Below are positions 29,382-37,412 of a stretch of 64,000 nucleotides of DNA, piece by piece (positions within the stretch are counted from its first letter, which is position 1; every line of letters starts with the position of its first letter). Below the pieces are notes generated by a model, which saw nothing but the letters and a program-made list of their open reading frames with translations, did not search any database and was not told the origin of the DNA. Source of the stretch: Xanthomonas prunicola (GTDB taxonomy: Bacteria; Pseudomonadota; Gammaproteobacteria; Xanthomonadales; Xanthomonadaceae); the NCBI RefSeq assembly GCF_002846205.1, contig NZ_PHKV01000012.1, forward strand, positions 18,125 through 82,124. The letters run 5' to 3'. The position numbers and the translations under genes are program-made.

Positions 29382-30785
29382 ATGAACCTGATGCGTACTC
29401 CCGAACTGGCGCTCGACGCCGACGCCCAACTGCTCGCCGACGAAGCACGCTACAGCTCCTTCGGCGACACCGTGCACTACGTCGATCCGCCGAAGATCTT
29501 TCATCGCTGCGCCGGCAGCTACATGTTCGACGCCGCCGAGGTGCCGTATCTGGACCTGCAGATGTGGTACTCGGCGTGCAACTTCGGCTATGCCAACCAA
29601 CGGTTGAACAATGCCCTCAAGCACCAGATCGACACGCTGCCGCAGGTGGCCAGCCAGTACCTGCACCCGACCCGCATCCAGTTGGCCAAGACCATCGCGC
29701 AGGACGTCAAGGGTAAGTTCGGCTTGGATGGCCGCGTGCATTTCAATGTCGGCGGTGCGCAGGCGATCGAGGATTCGCTGAAGTTGGTGCGCAATGCACG
29801 CAACGGCAAGAGCCTGATGTTCGCTTTCGAGGGCGGTTACCACGGCCGCACGCTCGGCGCCTCGTCCATCACCTCCAGCTACCGCTACCGCCGCCGTTTC
29901 GGCCACTTCGGCGAGCGCGCGATGTTCATTCCGTTTCCGTACCCGTTCCGGCGTCCCAAGGGCATGACCCCGGAAGAGTATTCGGACCACTGCGTGCATC
30001 AGTTCGCGCGCCTGTTCGAGACCGAATACAACGGCGTGTGGGATCCCAAGGTCGGTCAGGCCGAATACGCCGCGTTCTATGTCGAGCCGATTCAAGGCAC
30101 CGGCGGCTACGTGATTCCGCCGCCGAACTTCTTCCGCGATCTGAAGAAGGTGCTGGATCAGTACGGCATCTTGATGGTGGTCGATGAAATCCAGATGGGG
30201 TTCTGGCGCACCGGCAAGCTGTGGTCGATCGAGCACTTCGGTGTGACCCCGGACATCCTGGTCTTCGGCAAGGCGCTGACCAACGGCCTCAATCCGCTGT
30301 CGGGTTTGTGGGCGCGCGAGGAACTGATCAATCCAACCGTCTTTCCGCCCGGCTCCACCCACTCCACGTTCAACTCCAATCCCTTGGGGACCTCGCTGGG
30401 ACTGGAAGTGATCCGCATGGGCTACGAGATGGACTATGAGCGCACCGTGCCGTTGAAGGGCGCGCATTTTCTCGCCGGCTTGCGCGATCTGCAGCAACGC
30501 CACCCAGAGATCGGCGATGTGGATGGGCTGGGCTTGGCGCTGCGTGCGGAAATTTGCCAGGCCGATGGCTTCACGCCCAACAGGGCGCTACTCGATCGCA
30601 TGGTCGACATCGGCCTGGCCGGCGACCTGCGCCATCAGGGCAAGCCGATCGGCTTGGTGCTCGACGTCGGCGGTTGGTACAAAAACGTCATCACGCTGGC
30701 GCCATCGCTGGACATCACCCATGGCGAGATCGATCTGGCGATCTCCTTGCTCGATCAACTCCTGAGCAAGGCCAAGGCCAGCTGA
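29382..30785 (+). CDS. Class III PLP-dependent aminotransferase
   Basis: A 467-residue fold-type I enzyme. The PLP lysine is in ILVFGKALTNGLNPLSG, preceded by the Asp-Glu pair MVVDEIQMGFWRTGK that binds the pyridine ring and the glycine-rich FNVGGAQAIEDSLKL phosphate-binding turn. The family covers ornithine, GABA, 2,4-diaminobutyrate and beta-alanine aminotransferases; the substrate is not fixed by sequence. It starts 44 bp after the HAD gene and 27 bp before the FemAB-like gene. The N-terminal 30 residues (LALDADAQLLADEARYSSFG) are longer than in ornithine aminotransferases. Confidence 0.9.
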   Translation: MNLMRTPELALDADAQLLADEARYSSFGDTVHYVDPPKIFHRCAGSYMFDAAEVPYLDLQMWYSACNFGYANQRLNNALKHQIDTLPQVASQYLHPTRIQLAKTIAQDVKGKFGLDGRVHFNVGGAQAIEDSLKLVRNARNGKSLMFAFEGGYHGRTLGASSITSSYRYRRRFGHFGERAMFIPFPYPFRRPKGMTPEEYSDHCVHQFARLFETEYNGVWDPKVGQAEYAAFYVEPIQGTGGYVIPPPNFFRDLKKVLDQYGILMVVDEIQMGFWRTGKLWSIEHFGVTPDILVFGKALTNGLNPLSGLWAREELINPTVFPPGSTHSTFNSNPLGTSLGLEVIRMGYEMDYERTVPLKGAHFLAGLRDLQQRHPEIGDVDGLGLALRAEICQADGFTPNRALLDRMVDIGLAGDLRHQGKPIGLVLDVGGWYKNVITLAPSLDITHGEIDLAISLLDQLLSKAKAS

Positions 30786-30812
30786 GGCGAAGAGATCCCT
30801 CACGGAGGCCGC

Positions 30813-31877
30813 ATGCAGTACTGCACTCAACTCGAACCCGAGGCGCTCTTGCGCGGCTTCATTGCGCATCCTCCGCACGGCTTCCAGGCCGAGCGGCTGG
30901 AGAGCGGACTGCCGCTCTTCCGCACCCACTTGAATCTGCTCACCACCGCTGACCAGGCATTGCGCGACAAGGTCGCTGCGCTGCCTGGGTATCGGTATTG
31001 GCAGCGCTGGCTGCAGTGGCAGGCGTGTTTCATCGGCTCCACCGTCACCGAGTACACCCCGCTGCCGATGACCGTCAGCATCGATGCGTTGGCCGACGAG
31101 GTGCTGGCCCAGGCGCATAGAGCGCCGCTGCTGATCGTCAAGGATCTGCCGTACGAATCGCCGCTATTGGACCTGCAAAGCAATCAGCGCGCTGCCGCGT
31201 TCGCGCAAGCCTTGGCCGAACGTGGTTTTGTACTGATGCAAGGCATGTCGTTGGCCTGGGTGCCGATCGATTTCGACAGCGAGGACGACTACCTCGCACG
31301 GCTGTCCTCTGGCCGGCGACGCAACATCCGGCGCAAGCTGCGCTCACGCCAGGTGCTGCGCGTGGAGACGCTGCCAACCGGCGCAGACTGCTTCGACGAT
31401 GCATCGGTGTGCGCGCAGTTCTATGCGCTGTACCGCAATGTCTACGCCCAGAGCCAGATGCACTTCGACCTGCTGGAGGCGGATTTCCTTTCCACGCTGC
31501 TGCGCGATGCGGCCAGCGGCGGCTGCGTGTTCGCCTACTATCATCAGGATGCGCTGATCGGCTGGAACCTCTGTTACGAACATGCCGGCATGTTGGTGGA
31601 CAAGTTCATCGGCTTTGCTTACCCGCAGGCGCGCGCACACAACCTCTACGCGGTCAGCTGGATGCACAATCTTGCATACGCACGCCGTGCCGGCCTGAGT
31701 CATTACGTGGCCGGCTGGGATGATCCGGAGGTCAAACGCGAACTCGGTGCGCACCTGAGTCCGATGCGGCACGCGGTATATCCGCGCAATGCACTGCTGC
31801 GGATGCTGGTGCGTCGGCACGTGCATCGCTTTGAAAACCCGGTCGAGGATATGCCGCAGATCGAGGCGCTGGGATGA
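30813..31877 (+). CDS. FemAB/GNAT-fold acyltransferase-like protein
   Basis: A 354-residue protein of the GNAT/FemAB-like type (BioF2 or peptidogalycan-synthesis-like family). Supporting stretches are RRRNIRRKLRSRQVLRVETLP (a basic loop where FemAB proteins bind the acyl donor), FYALYRNVYAQSQMHFDLLE, and the late ...LIGWNLCYEHAGMLVDKFIGFAYPQARAHNLY. Such enzymes add an aminoacyl or acyl group to an amine. It is the third gene of the operon; its stop overlaps the next start by 4 bp. The acceptor may be the amine made by the aminotransferase upstream; that is inference. Confidence 0.72.
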   Translation: MQYCTQLEPEALLRGFIAHPPHGFQAERLESGLPLFRTHLNLLTTADQALRDKVAALPGYRYWQRWLQWQACFIGSTVTEYTPLPMTVSIDALADEVLAQAHRAPLLIVKDLPYESPLLDLQSNQRAAAFAQALAERGFVLMQGMSLAWVPIDFDSEDDYLARLSSGRRRNIRRKLRSRQVLRVETLPTGADCFDDASVCAQFYALYRNVYAQSQMHFDLLEADFLSTLLRDAASGGCVFAYYHQDALIGWNLCYEHAGMLVDKFIGFAYPQARAHNLYAVSWMHNLAYARRAGLSHYVAGWDDPEVKRELGAHLSPMRHAVYPRNALLRMLVRRHVHRFENPVEDMPQIEALG

Positions 31878-32788
31878 CCACGCCCCTGGTGCTGGACCTG
31901 GACGGCTCGGCCAATACAACGCCTGATGCACGCATCGTGCCGCTGCAGCATTGGCAGGAGCGTGTGCGACTTGGCTGCAGGCACGCCACGCTGCGTCAGT
32001 TCGCACAGCAACTGCAGCCAGCCCTGGCGATCTCGCATGGCACCGTGTTGCTGGGCAGCGGCGACTTCCATCATCTGAGCTGGCCGTTGATTCAACGGGT
32101 GGCCGAGCGCAGTAGCCAACCGCTGCAAGTGGTGGTGCTGGACAACCATCCGGACAACATGCGCTACCCCTTCGGCGTGCATTGCGGCTCGTGGGTGCAC
32201 GCGGTCGCCGCGCTGCCGCAGGTTGCGCGCATGCATATGGTGGGCATGTGTTCGAGCGATGTCAGCAGCAAGCATTGCCTGGAACATCACCTGTCGCCGT
32301 TGCGCCAGGGCAAGCTGCATTACTGGTGCCTGGGGGTGGACACACGCTGGGCGCGCCTGCTCGGCTGTGCAGATGCCGTGCATTGTTTCGAGGAAACCGA
32401 TGCGCTACTGGCAGCCTTCGCTGCGCGCGCAGATGCCGCCTTGCCTGTTTATCTCTCCATCGACAAAGACGTCTTTGCAGAACACGTGGTGCGCACCAAC
32501 TGGGATCAGGGGCGTTTCAACATGACCGCACTGCTCCGCTTCATGGATGCGCTCACCGGCCCACTGATTGGCAGCGACATCACCGGCGAGATCTCGCACT
32601 ATCGCTACCGCAGCCGCTTCAAACGTCTGCTCTCCGCGCTCGATGGGCAGCGCCCGCCGGATCCAGCCCAGCTGCAGTCCTGGCAGGCCGGCCAGAATGC
32701 ACTCAACCGCCGCCTGCTCGCCCTGCTCGACGCCTATCCCCGCCTGACCACATCCTCGGCGTCGCCGGTGCGTTCCACGCAGCGATAG
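31874..32788 (+). CDS. Arginase/agmatinase-superfamily protein
   Basis: A 304-residue protein with the three metal-binding motifs of ureohydrolases: GSGDFHH (GxxxH type), VVLDNHPDNM (DxHxD) and SIDKDVF (SxDxD). The usual ending DP after the third motif is replaced by VFAEHV, so the substrate pocket differs from arginase. The superfamily hydrolyses C-N bonds in guanidino compounds and, in histone-deacetylase-type members, removes acyl groups from amines. As the last gene of a phosphatase-aminotransferase-acyltransferase operon, it may hydrolyse a guanidino or amide group of the product. It overlaps the previous gene (ATGA). Confidence 0.75.
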   Translation: MTTPLVLDLDGSANTTPDARIVPLQHWQERVRLGCRHATLRQFAQQLQPALAISHGTVLLGSGDFHHLSWPLIQRVAERSSQPLQVVVLDNHPDNMRYPFGVHCGSWVHAVAALPQVARMHMVGMCSSDVSSKHCLEHHLSPLRQGKLHYWCLGVDTRWARLLGCADAVHCFEETDALLAAFAARADAALPVYLSIDKDVFAEHVVRTNWDQGRFNMTALLRFMDALTGPLIGSDITGEISHYRYRSRFKRLLSALDGQRPPDPAQLQSWQAGQNALNRRLLALLDAYPRLTTSSASPVRSTQR

Positions 32789-33025
32789 CGGGGATACGCC
32801 TACCCGGCGTGCACCACACTGCCGACATGCTGTGCTGCAGGTAAACGTGCATGTGCGTGCACACGGCGGTGCTTGGTCGTCTGCGAATCACGTTAGCCTG
32901 GGTCGCCGCATGTCGCATCGATCGTCGCGCCGTTCGCCTGGCAATGCGCCGGTGCCCTGCGCGCATGTCCGCGCTGCCCAAGCATGCTCGGCTGCGGAGG
33001 TGCGCTGGCGATGCGCGGGCGATCG

Positions 33026-33412
33026 TCAGTCCCCGTCGGCGGGGAGCCGTGCTTCAGCGCGCGCCAGGCAGGCCACGCCGGCCAGGATCAGCGCCGCGCC
33101 AAGCAGATGCACCGCCGTCAGCGGTTCACCCAGCCACCACGCCGACAACACCAGCACACCGACCACGTCCAGATGCGAGGCGGCAAACGCCGGCCCGATC
33201 GGAGCGCGCTCCAGCAGTGTCATCCAGATAAAGAACGCCCCGACATAACCGAGCACCGCGCCGTAGAGAAACGGCTGCGCGAACAAACGCTGCAACCAGG
33301 CAAGGCTGAAATCCAGCGGCAGGGCGCGCGCACCGGCCAGCTTGAAGCACAGGTGCGCCATGCTGTCCACGCACAGCAGCAGCGGAAAGCCAATCCAATA
33401 CAGCCGCCTCAT
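33026..33412 (-). CDS. Half-size EamA/DMT transporter subunit B
   Basis: A 128-residue protein with four membrane spans (about 5-22, 46-66, 78-93 and 98-117), the size of an SMR/EamA half-transporter. AFFIWMTLLERAPIGPAFA and LGEPLTAVHLLGAALILAGV are the EamA repeat signatures. With the neighbouring 119-residue subunit it forms a pair like ArnE/ArnF or heterodimeric SMR pumps, which need both halves. It overlaps that subunit by 4 bp. It converges on the HAD-aminotransferase operon and could export its product; this is inference. Confidence 0.78.
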   Translation of the reverse strand: MRRLYWIGFPLLLCVDSMAHLCFKLAGARALPLDFSLAWLQRLFAQPFLYGAVLGYVGAFFIWMTLLERAPIGPAFAASHLDVVGVLVLSAWWLGEPLTAVHLLGAALILAGVACLARAEARLPADGD

Positions 33413-33768
33413 CCACCGGCTCCCACGATGACCACGCCCAGGCCGATCAAGCTCATGCCGGCCACGCGTAGCGGGGTCAGGCGTTCGCCGTACAGCAGCC
33501 GCCCGGCCAGCATCAGCGCCAGGATATTGATTGACCCGAGCAGCACCCCTTGCGACAGCGGCACCAACGAGAGGAATGCGATCCAGCCCATGAATTCGAC
33601 CACATAGCAGGCCAGCCCGATCCACAGCCATGGACGCGCGAAACGGGCACGCCAACGCGTCAGCAAGTCACCCTCGATAGGCTCGAAGGCGGCCTGCTTG
33701 AATGCCAATTGCCCCAGCGTGTCGACCACCACCGTCACCGCCCACAGCGTCACCGCCACCGGCGTCAT
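33409..33768 (-). CDS. Half-size EamA/DMT transporter subunit A
   Basis: A 119-residue four-span protein. TLGQLAFKQAA near the N-terminus is the signature of ArnE/ArnF and SMR-like proteins, and GRLLYGERLTPLRVAGMSLIGLGVVIVG is the second half of the EamA motif. The start at 33768 (MTPVAVTLW) makes a 4-bp overlap with the hydrolase gene; an in-frame codon at 33795 would give nine extra residues. It is the middle gene of a hydrolase-transporter A-transporter B operon. Confidence 0.78.
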   Translation of the reverse strand: MTPVAVTLWAVTVVVDTLGQLAFKQAAFEPIEGDLLTRWRARFARPWLWIGLACYVVEFMGWIAFLSLVPLSQGVLLGSINILALMLAGRLLYGERLTPLRVAGMSLIGLGVVIVGAGG

Positions 33769-34634
33769 GAGGCTTCCAGCGCCGGTTGCCGCCATGCCGT
33801 GGCCGGCTGAGGCTGCAGGTCGCTGCCGACCACTCGCTCGAAGAAACTCGCGCTGGCAGTGGTCAACAAGCCGCGTTGTCGGTCCAAGGTCAGCATGTGG
33901 TAGCTATCCTCCATCAACAGAAACTCGGTCGCGCCGGAGACGCCGTCCAGCACCATCCGCGCGTTACGCAGGCTTGCCACGTCGTCTTCGGCGGCATGCG
34001 CCACCAGGCAGGGCGCAATCACCTTCGGCAAGCGTCGCCGCACCCGCGCCGACAACGCGCGCAATTCGGCCAGCGAGTGCCAGGGGTTGCCAGGCAGGCC
34101 AGCGACGCTGCTGTCGCCGCCCTGCATCGCCGCCGCGATGCGCGCGCGCAGGCGCTCGTCGCGCAACCCGTACGGCGATTCCTCCAGGAACATGCGGCGA
34201 CGCCCGATGCCGAACAGCTTGAACGCCGGCAGCAGGAACGACAGGTGCCGGGTCCAGGGAATATTCCAGCCGTCGTAGCGGAACGTGACGCCGTAGACGC
34301 CGACCCCGGCCACCAGCTCCGGCCGTTCGATCGCCAGCTCCAGCGCCAGCAATGCCCCCATCGACAACCCGGCCACGAACACCTGGTCCACCTGCGTCGC
34401 CAGCGCCTCGGCCGCGCGTTCGACACTGCCATACCAATCGCGCCAGCCGGTGGCCAGCAAGTCGTCCATGTCGCCGCAATGGCCGGCCAGCTGCACGCCA
34501 TGCACGGTGAACCCGGCGCGGTGCAAGCCGATCCCAAGACGGCGCATTTCCGCCGGGGTGCCGGTCAGCCCGTGGACCAGCAGCACACCGCTGCGGCCGC
34601 CACTGAGAAAGAATTCGTTGTTGGGATGGATCAT
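33765..34634 (-). CDS. Alpha/beta-hydrolase, carboxylesterase-like
   Basis: A 289-residue cytoplasmic hydrolase. The HG oxyanion motif is LLVHGLTGTPAEM, the nucleophile elbow is GLSMG (around residues 92-96), and the late AAEDDVAS Asp and DSYHMLTLD His complete the triad. The pattern is that of Est30-type carboxylesterases and monoacylglycerol lipases. It starts MIHPNNEFFLSGGRSGVLLVHG, with no signal peptide. It heads the operon with the two half-transporters through ATGA overlaps. Its substrate is unknown. Confidence 0.85.
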   Translation of the reverse strand: MIHPNNEFFLSGGRSGVLLVHGLTGTPAEMRRLGIGLHRAGFTVHGVQLAGHCGDMDDLLATGWRDWYGSVERAAEALATQVDQVFVAGLSMGALLALELAIERPELVAGVGVYGVTFRYDGWNIPWTRHLSFLLPAFKLFGIGRRRMFLEESPYGLRDERLRARIAAAMQGGDSSVAGLPGNPWHSLAELRALSARVRRRLPKVIAPCLVAHAAEDDVASLRNARMVLDGVSGATEFLLMEDSYHMLTLDRQRGLLTTASASFFERVVGSDLQPQPATAWRQPALEAS

Positions 34635-34729
34635 CTACATGCCCTCTGGCGTAGACCGCACGATCCCATCCGAGGTTTTCCTGAAGCTTTCGTTGCCGCC
34701 ATGCCAGGACCGCGACATTCAGTGCGCAC

Positions 34730-36121
34730 TCACCGCTGCGGCGGCGGAAACCGGATCTCCACGCGCAATCCGCCATGCGCCCCATGGCAGAACACCAGCT
34801 TCGCGCTGTGGCGCTGAGCGACGCCCTGCACGATCGCCAGGCCCAGTCCGCAACCGTCGCCGCGCATGCCCGGCACACGAAAGAAACGCTCGCCCAGCCG
34901 GCCCAGCAGCACGTCCGGGACGCCGGGGCCGTCGTCCTCCACGCTCAACACCACTGCGTGGGCCAGCGCGACCAGGCCCACGGTGACGCTGCAGCCGCGG
35001 CCGGCATACCGCAGTGCGTTGTCGATCAGGTTATCCAGCAGTTCCTGCAGCCCCAGCGGATCGCCGATCACCACCAGAGCGGCGTCTTCGCTGTCGGCCT
35101 GATAGCCCAGGTCCACGTCGGCGGCCAGCGCATCGGGCACGCGCGCGGCCACCGCCTCGGGGATCAACCGGTACAACGGCACCGGCATCGAGGCCTCATC
35201 GCGATGGTGCGGCGATTGCGCGCGGCTCAATGCCAGCAGCTGGCTGGCGGCGCGCGCCGCGCGCGCGGTCAACTGCTGGATCTGCAACAGCGCCGCATGG
35301 GTTTGCTCTGGATCGGCACCCATCGCGCGCTCGGCATGCAGTTGCAGCCCCGCCAGCGGAGTCCGCAACTGATGCGCGGCATCGGCGATGAAACGCTCGT
35401 GCAACTGCACGGTATCGCGCACGCGCACGAACAGCGCGTCCAGGGTCAGGGTGAGCGGCAGGATTTCCTGCGGGACGTCCGGCCCGCTGACCGGCGCCAA
35501 TGCCTGTTCGCGCGCGGCCAGGCGCTCGGTCAGCGGACGCAGCACCCGCAGACCATGGTTGACGCCCAGCCACACCAGCGCCATCACCGCGATGATCAGC
35601 ACTGTCTGCACGGGCAAGGTCAGCCACAGCACATTGCGCGCACTGCGCTGGCGATCGATCAACGACTCGGCGATGGTCACCGTCAGCACGTCGCCGGCAT
35701 CGTAGGGCGAAGGCATCGCCACCGATGCCGCGCGCAGCCTGCGCACGCCGTCGTCGACCGAGTACAGCACCGGCGGTTTGCCCAGCGCCGGCTGGCGCAT
35801 GCCGTGCAGCCCGGTATCCCCGTAGTGCCACCCTTCGCGGCGGCTGAAGACCGCGAAATAATTCGCCCCGTCCGGGTCGTAACGCAGCAGGAACTGCGCT
35901 TGCGCCGACAGGCTGCGCCGTTCGGGCGACTGCCGCAGCAGCGCAGTGAGCGCCTGCAGGTCGTCGGCCAGATTCTTGTCGTGCACGCGATTGGCATAGC
36001 CCAGCGCCATGCGATAGGTCACCGCCGCATCGATCGCCAGCAGCACCAGCATCGGCACCGCCAGGAACAGCAGCAGGCGTCGGCGCAGGCTGGGCCGCGC
36101 CAGGGTCCGCTTAGCCCTCAT
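34730..36121 (-). CDS. Two-component sensor histidine kinase (TctE-like)
   Basis: A 463-residue membrane kinase. TM1 is at about 15-35 and TM2 at 165-187, enclosing a 2CSK_N-type periplasmic sensor of about 130 residues (YANRVHDKNLADDLQAL at its start). The phospho-acceptor His250 is in FIADAAHQLRTPLAGLQ, followed by N (LLDNLIDNALRYAG), G1 (VEDDGPGVPD) and G2 (GDGCGLGLAIVQ) boxes. The layout fits TctE/QseC-like kinases. Its start overlaps the response-regulator stop by 11 bp, so the regulator is translated first. The signal cannot be deduced. Confidence 0.92.
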   Translation of the reverse strand: MRAKRTLARPSLRRRLLLFLAVPMLVLLAIDAAVTYRMALGYANRVHDKNLADDLQALTALLRQSPERRSLSAQAQFLLRYDPDGANYFAVFSRREGWHYGDTGLHGMRQPALGKPPVLYSVDDGVRRLRAASVAMPSPYDAGDVLTVTIAESLIDRQRSARNVLWLTLPVQTVLIIAVMALVWLGVNHGLRVLRPLTERLAAREQALAPVSGPDVPQEILPLTLTLDALFVRVRDTVQLHERFIADAAHQLRTPLAGLQLHAERAMGADPEQTHAALLQIQQLTARAARAASQLLALSRAQSPHHRDEASMPVPLYRLIPEAVAARVPDALAADVDLGYQADSEDAALVVIGDPLGLQELLDNLIDNALRYAGRGCSVTVGLVALAHAVVLSVEDDGPGVPDVLLGRLGERFFRVPGMRGDGCGLGLAIVQGVAQRHSAKLVFCHGAHGGLRVEIRFPPPQR

Positions 36122-36800
36122 CGTCGCCGTCCTGGCGCTCCTGCAACAGATACCCCAAGCCGCGGATGGTGCGGATACCCACGCCGCTGCCGTGCAGCTT
36201 GCGGCGGAGTCGGTGCATTGCGATATCCAGGCCGTTGTCGCTGATCTCTTCGTCCCAACCGCACAGCGCTTCCACCAACTGGGCGCGGTTGGTCACACGA
36301 TCAGCGCGCGTGGCCAGTGCACCGAGCAGCCCGTATTCGCGTGCGGTCAACTCCAGCGCCTGCGTATCGATCCAGGCGCGGCGTCCAGTCAGGTCCAAGC
36401 GCAGGCGCCCCAGGCGCAACTCCGGCGTCCCCTGGCTGATGGCCCGCCGCAACACCGAGCGCACCCGCGCCTGGAACTCCTCCAACGCGAACGGCTTGAC
36501 CAGGTAATCGTCTGCGCCCAGATCCAGCACGCGCACGCGTTCATGCAGGGCTTCGCGCGCACTGATCACCAGCACTGGCGTGGTGGCCCCGCGCTCGCGC
36601 AAACGCTGCAACACGCGCACGCCATCCATGTCGCCAAGCAGGCCCAAGTCCAGCACCAGCAGCTGGTAGTCGGTGCCCCGCAGCGCCGCATCGGCCTGGC
36701 TGCCATCGTCGACGTGATCCACTACGTGGCCATGCTGGCGCAGCGTCGCAACCACCGCGTCGGCGATCGACGGTTCGTCCTCGGCAATCAGCACCCGCAT
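36111..36800 (-). CDS. OmpR-family response regulator (TctD-like)
   Basis: A 229-residue regulator. The receiver has the acidic pair EDE (7-9), phospho-acceptor Asp51 (LLVLDLGLLG) and Lys in DDYLVKPF. The C-terminal winged helix reads LTAREYGLLGALATRADRV, then DIAMHRLRRKLHGSGVGIRTIRGLGYLL, the usual recognition helix and wing. The ATG at 36800 is preferred since the receiver begins there; the longer frame upstream adds non-homologous residues. Partner of the kinase encoded directly downstream. Confidence 0.93.
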   Translation of the reverse strand: MRVLIAEDEPSIADAVVATLRQHGHVVDHVDDGSQADAALRGTDYQLLVLDLGLLGDMDGVRVLQRLRERGATTPVLVISAREALHERVRVLDLGADDYLVKPFALEEFQARVRSVLRRAISQGTPELRLGRLRLDLTGRRAWIDTQALELTAREYGLLGALATRADRVTNRAQLVEALCGWDEEISDNGLDIAMHRLRRKLHGSGVGIRTIRGLGYLLQERQDGDDEG

Positions 36801-37124
36801 GTCGGGCGCCTCGCAGAGGCATATCGCAACGCAACGACGGCAGGGCGATCGACGAATGCGCGCGGCGGCACGAGCCATAACCTGAATGAGTAATATGGCC
36901 ACCATACCGCCATCGCAGCATGACGTCTGCATGGCCGCGCGCTGCAAATTGAGCGGGCATTTATCCTGCAACGCGGTATGCCGTTTGGCGCGCGCTGCAG
37001 GCGAGTGCGTTGCCTGCGTGTGCCTCTCGCTGTTTCCATGCATGCCGCGCGCCGGCGCATGCCGACTCACATGCAGCATCGCACGTCATGCTGCAGCGCT
37101 TGCGCACAACCGGGAAGACACAAA
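36801..37124. other. Promoter region of the two-component operon
   Basis: A 324-bp stretch between the sX13-like RNA terminator and the response-regulator start. No protein-coding frame looks real. An A+T-richer patch at about 36880-36905 (ACCTGAATGAGTAATATGGCC) could hold the promoter of the regulator. Confidence 0.4.
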
Positions 37125-37249
37125 TAAAAAGCCCCGCAGACCAGGGGGAGGTCGGCGGGGCCAGGGAACGGAAACTTGGGGAGGAGTTTCCGCTCCGAGA
37201 TCTGCTCCAGGGGATGGGAGAGATCTGCCGACAGGCGTTGCGCCCGTCG
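37125..37249 (-). ncRNA. sX13: sX13-like small RNA
   Basis: The minus strand between polA and the response regulator holds a short, highly structured unit ending in a strong intrinsic terminator. In order it has a hairpin GACGGGCG-CAA-CGCCTGTC (37230-37248), a C-rich loop (CTCTCCCATCCCCTGG) between two AGATCT boxes, a hairpin GGAAACT-CCTCCCCA-AGTTTCC with another CCCC loop, and the terminator whose loop carries CTCCCCC. Repeated C-rich loops and a length of about 115-125 nt are what I recall for sX13 of Xanthomonas, an Hfq-independent RNA that targets G-rich mRNA sites and lies next to polA. The 5' end is estimated. Confidence 0.72.
37126..37161 (-). terminator. Intrinsic terminator of the sX13-like RNA
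   Basis: Read on the minus strand, GCCCCGC (37161-37155) pairs with GCGGGGC (37137-37131), extended inside by GACC/GGTC, and is followed by TTTTTATTTG. The stem and T tract are strong. Confidence 0.85.
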
Positions 37250-37412
37250 AGGGACATAACACCATTTTCCACATTGATAGATCGTGAAGATAACTGTTAA
37301 AAAAATGTAGAATTTAGCGCTTATTCATTCCGTCAAATCAGCTGAATTCGGATTATGTCCACACGGATTATTGCTGATCTACGTATTCAGCATAGCAGCG
37401 GCATTGGCTCCG

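Noticed and set aside
37331..37336. TTGACG on the minus strand as the -35 of the sX13-like RNA
   Set aside because: It is about 80 nt upstream of the estimated 5' end and no -10 element stands at the right distance.
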